8,283 nt of DNA, from positions 1 through 8,283 of the forward strand of contig JANYCO010000242.1 in assembly GCA_025360235.1 (NCBI GenBank). The letters are read 5' to 3'. This DNA comes from Cytophagales bacterium (lineage in GTDB: Bacteria > Bacteroidota > Bacteroidia > Cytophagales > Cytophagaceae). The notes beneath the pieces are model-generated. The model was not told where the DNA came from and searched no databases. It saw only the letters and a list, made by a program, of their open reading frames with translations. This document shows, one piece after another, positions 6,856 through 8,283 of this stretch (position 1 is its first letter; each line of letters begins with the position of its first letter). The position numbers and the translations under genes were made by a program.

Positions 6856-8283
6856 ATGGAGCATCTTACAATAAAAAATAACGAATCTATCGGAACGGAT
6901 GTTATCCCGGTTTACAATTATTGTGATTTTTATGATCGTGTCATAGAACTTATGTCAAACAATGCATGTCATTGTGTTAACTATTTTGGATACGATGCAG
7001 GAGAGAAGTTAAAATTTATTTGTTGTATTGCCGACGACAAAGAACATACCATTCACCTGCTTTCATACGAATTAACTAAAAGTGAAAATGTTCAGATTCC
7101 TTCACTTACCGTCGATGTTCCCGCTTTCCATATTTATGAAAGAGAGATAAATGAGAATTTCGGAATTCAATTCGTGGGTCATCCATGGATGAAACATGTG
7201 CGTTATGCATATAATCGTTTCGACAGAAATATTCTTATAAAAGACCATTCTTTCATAAAAGTAACAGGCGATGAAACACATGAAGTAGGCGTTGGTCCTA
7301 TCCACGCAGGTGTTATTGAGCCAGGTCACTTTCGTTTTTTATGCCAGGGAGAAGATGTCTTGCATCTTGAAATTCAACTTGGATACCAGCACAGAGGTGT
7401 AGAAGAGTTATATAGTAAAAAAACACATCTCCTTCAGAGAACTGTTTTGTCAGAATCAATTTGTGGCGATACGGTGGTAGGGCATACCTTGGCTTTCGTT
7501 CAAAACATGGAAGCCTTACACGATATTAAAGTTCCGCCAAGACTGGAGTTACTTAGATCTCTTGCATTAGAATTGGAGCGTATCGCGATTCACACAGGTG
7601 ACCTAAGTGCGTTCTGTCATGACCTTGCCTATCAATTGGGAAGTGAAGTATTTGGAGCATTGCGAACTCCTGTTATAAATTATTTCCAGTTCTGGTGCGG
7701 CAATCGTTTTGCGAAAGGATTAATTCGCACAGGTTATAATCCTTATCCCTTTACGCCTGCACTTAAAGAAAGACTGATAAAATTGTTAGACGATTTCGAA
7801 TTTAAGTTTATCGAGATGGCGGAAAAAACATTTTCCCTTCCATCTGTATTAAACCGTTTTGAGAAAACCGGGATTGTTACCAAGGCACAAGTTGAAATGA
7901 TCGGTGCTGTAGGTATGGCTGCTAGAATGGCAGGATTAAAAAGAGATACCCGTTCTTCACACCCATTTGCCTATTACAAACAAGTACCCTATACTCCAAT
8001 TCTGCTTTCCACCGGTGATGTATATGCAAGAGGAATGTTAAGAAATCTGGAAGTTCAGTTCTCTATAGGCTATATAAGATCGTTATTAGAATTGATGGAT
8101 AGTTTGATGGAAGAAGATAATAAGACGGATCTGGAATTGTATAAAAAGAAATTGCCGGCAAATAGTTTTTCCGTTTCACTTACCGAAGGGTGGAGAGGAG
8201 AGATTTGTCATTGTGTGGTAACAGGAGCAAAAGGCGAAATCGTTAAATATAAAGTTAAAGATCCATCGCTTCACAATTGGATG
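6856..8283 (+). CDS. hyfG: HyfG/HycE-like NuoC-NuoD fusion subunit with incomplete Ni-Fe motif, 3' end outside window
   Basis: The reading frame is open for 476 codons to the right edge. The N-terminal part (about 1-125) is NuoC-like, shown by EREINENFGIQFVGHP (95-110). From about 140 on it is NuoD/large-subunit-like: GPIHAGVIEPGHFRF (147-161), LGYQHRGVEE (175-184), and EGWRGE (444-449) leading to DPSLHNW (469-475). In true group 4 hydrogenases the L1 motif reads R-I-C-G-x-C-x-x-x-H. Here it reads S-I-C-G-D-T-V-V-G-H, with Cys203 and His210 kept but Arg replaced by Ser201 and the second Cys by Thr206. The L2 cysteine pair would lie roughly 20-30 residues past the edge and cannot be judged. 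Loss of an L1 ligand argues against a Ni-Fe centre and for an Ehr-type complex. The start at 6856 lies 3 bases after hyfF, without Shine-Dalgarno. Confidence 0.88.
   Translation, partial: MEHLTIKNNESIGTDVIPVYNYCDFYDRVIELMSNNACHCVNYFGYDAGEKLKFICCIADDKEHTIHLLSYELTKSENVQIPSLTVDVPAFHIYEREINENFGIQFVGHPWMKHVRYAYNRFDRNILIKDHSFIKVTGDETHEVGVGPIHAGVIEPGHFRFLCQGEDVLHLEIQLGYQHRGVEELYSKKTHLLQRTVLSESICGDTVVGHTLAFVQNMEALHDIKVPPRLELLRSLALELERIAIHTGDLSAFCHDLAYQLGSEVFGALRTPVINYFQFWCGNRFAKGLIRTGYNPYPFTPALKERLIKLLDDFEFKFIEMAEKTFSLPSVLNRFEKTGIVTKAQVEMIGAVGMAARMAGLKRDTRSSHPFAYYKQVPYTPILLSTGDVYARGMLRNLEVQFSIGYIRSLLELMDSLMEEDNKTDLELYKKKLPANSFSVSLTEGWRGEICHCVVTGAKGEIVKYKVKDPSLHNWM

Larger units (their letters stand above)
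1856..8283 (+). other. Operon for a complex I-like / hydrogenase-related membrane complex (incomplete)
   Basis: Five genes in the order B-C-E-F-G are co-directional, with gaps of 16, 2, 2 and 3 bases, no internal terminator-like hairpin noticed, and one candidate promoter in front. The order is that of the hyf operon but without hyfA (ferredoxin-like) at the front and without hyfD (a third antiporter subunit) between C and E. A NuoB-like small subunit (HyfI) is expected just downstream. Within the window there is no formate dehydrogenase, CO dehydrogenase, or hydrogenase-maturation gene. Confidence 0.8.

Noticed and set aside
7102..7329. Minus-strand open frame inside hyfG
   Set aside because: Opposite the conserved NuoC/NuoD-like region; no independent support.

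Overview
The window reads as a chromosomal stretch of a low-GC (high 30s % by eye) Bacteroidota bacterium. Three things point there. The first gene has the C-terminal architecture and the RYKF(F/Y) ending of Bacteroidota PpiD/SurA-type peptidyl-prolyl isomerases. The start codons lack Shine-Dalgarno sequences and are preceded by A/T-rich DNA. The one convincing promoter has the Bacteroidota -7 form TAnnTTTG. A Cytophaga-like host is a guess only.

Layout, all on the + strand: (1) bases 2-832, the 3' part of a PpiD-like periplasmic folding factor, cut by the window edge; (2) bases 833-934, two tandem hairpins; (3) bases 935-1711, dapF, diaminopimelate epimerase; (4) bases 1712-1855, an A/T-rich control region with three 11-bp direct repeats, a candidate promoter, and a palindrome over its -7 box; (5) bases 1856-8283, five tightly packed genes (gaps of 16, 2, 2 and 3 bases) in the order hyfB-hyfC-hyfE-hyfF-hyfG. 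The last gene runs off the right edge.

The five-gene cluster encodes the membrane arm and the large peripheral subunit of a complex I-like, group-4-hydrogenase-type enzyme. HyfB and HyfF are NuoL/M/N-type antiporter-like proteins, HyfC is the NuoH-type coupling subunit, HyfE is NuoK-like, and HyfG is a NuoC-NuoD fusion. HyfG lacks a full nickel-binding L1 motif: the expected C-G-x-C reads C-G-D-T (Cys203, Thr206). The complex is therefore unlikely to be a true [NiFe] hydrogenase. It fits the poorly characterised 'energy-converting hydrogenase-related' (Ehr) group, whose electron donor and acceptor are unknown. The small NuoB-like subunit and any ferredoxin-like subunit would be expected downstream, outside the window. 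The main item of interest is this possibly non-hydrogenase redox/ion-pumping complex, its divergent HyfF channel motif, and its structured promoter.
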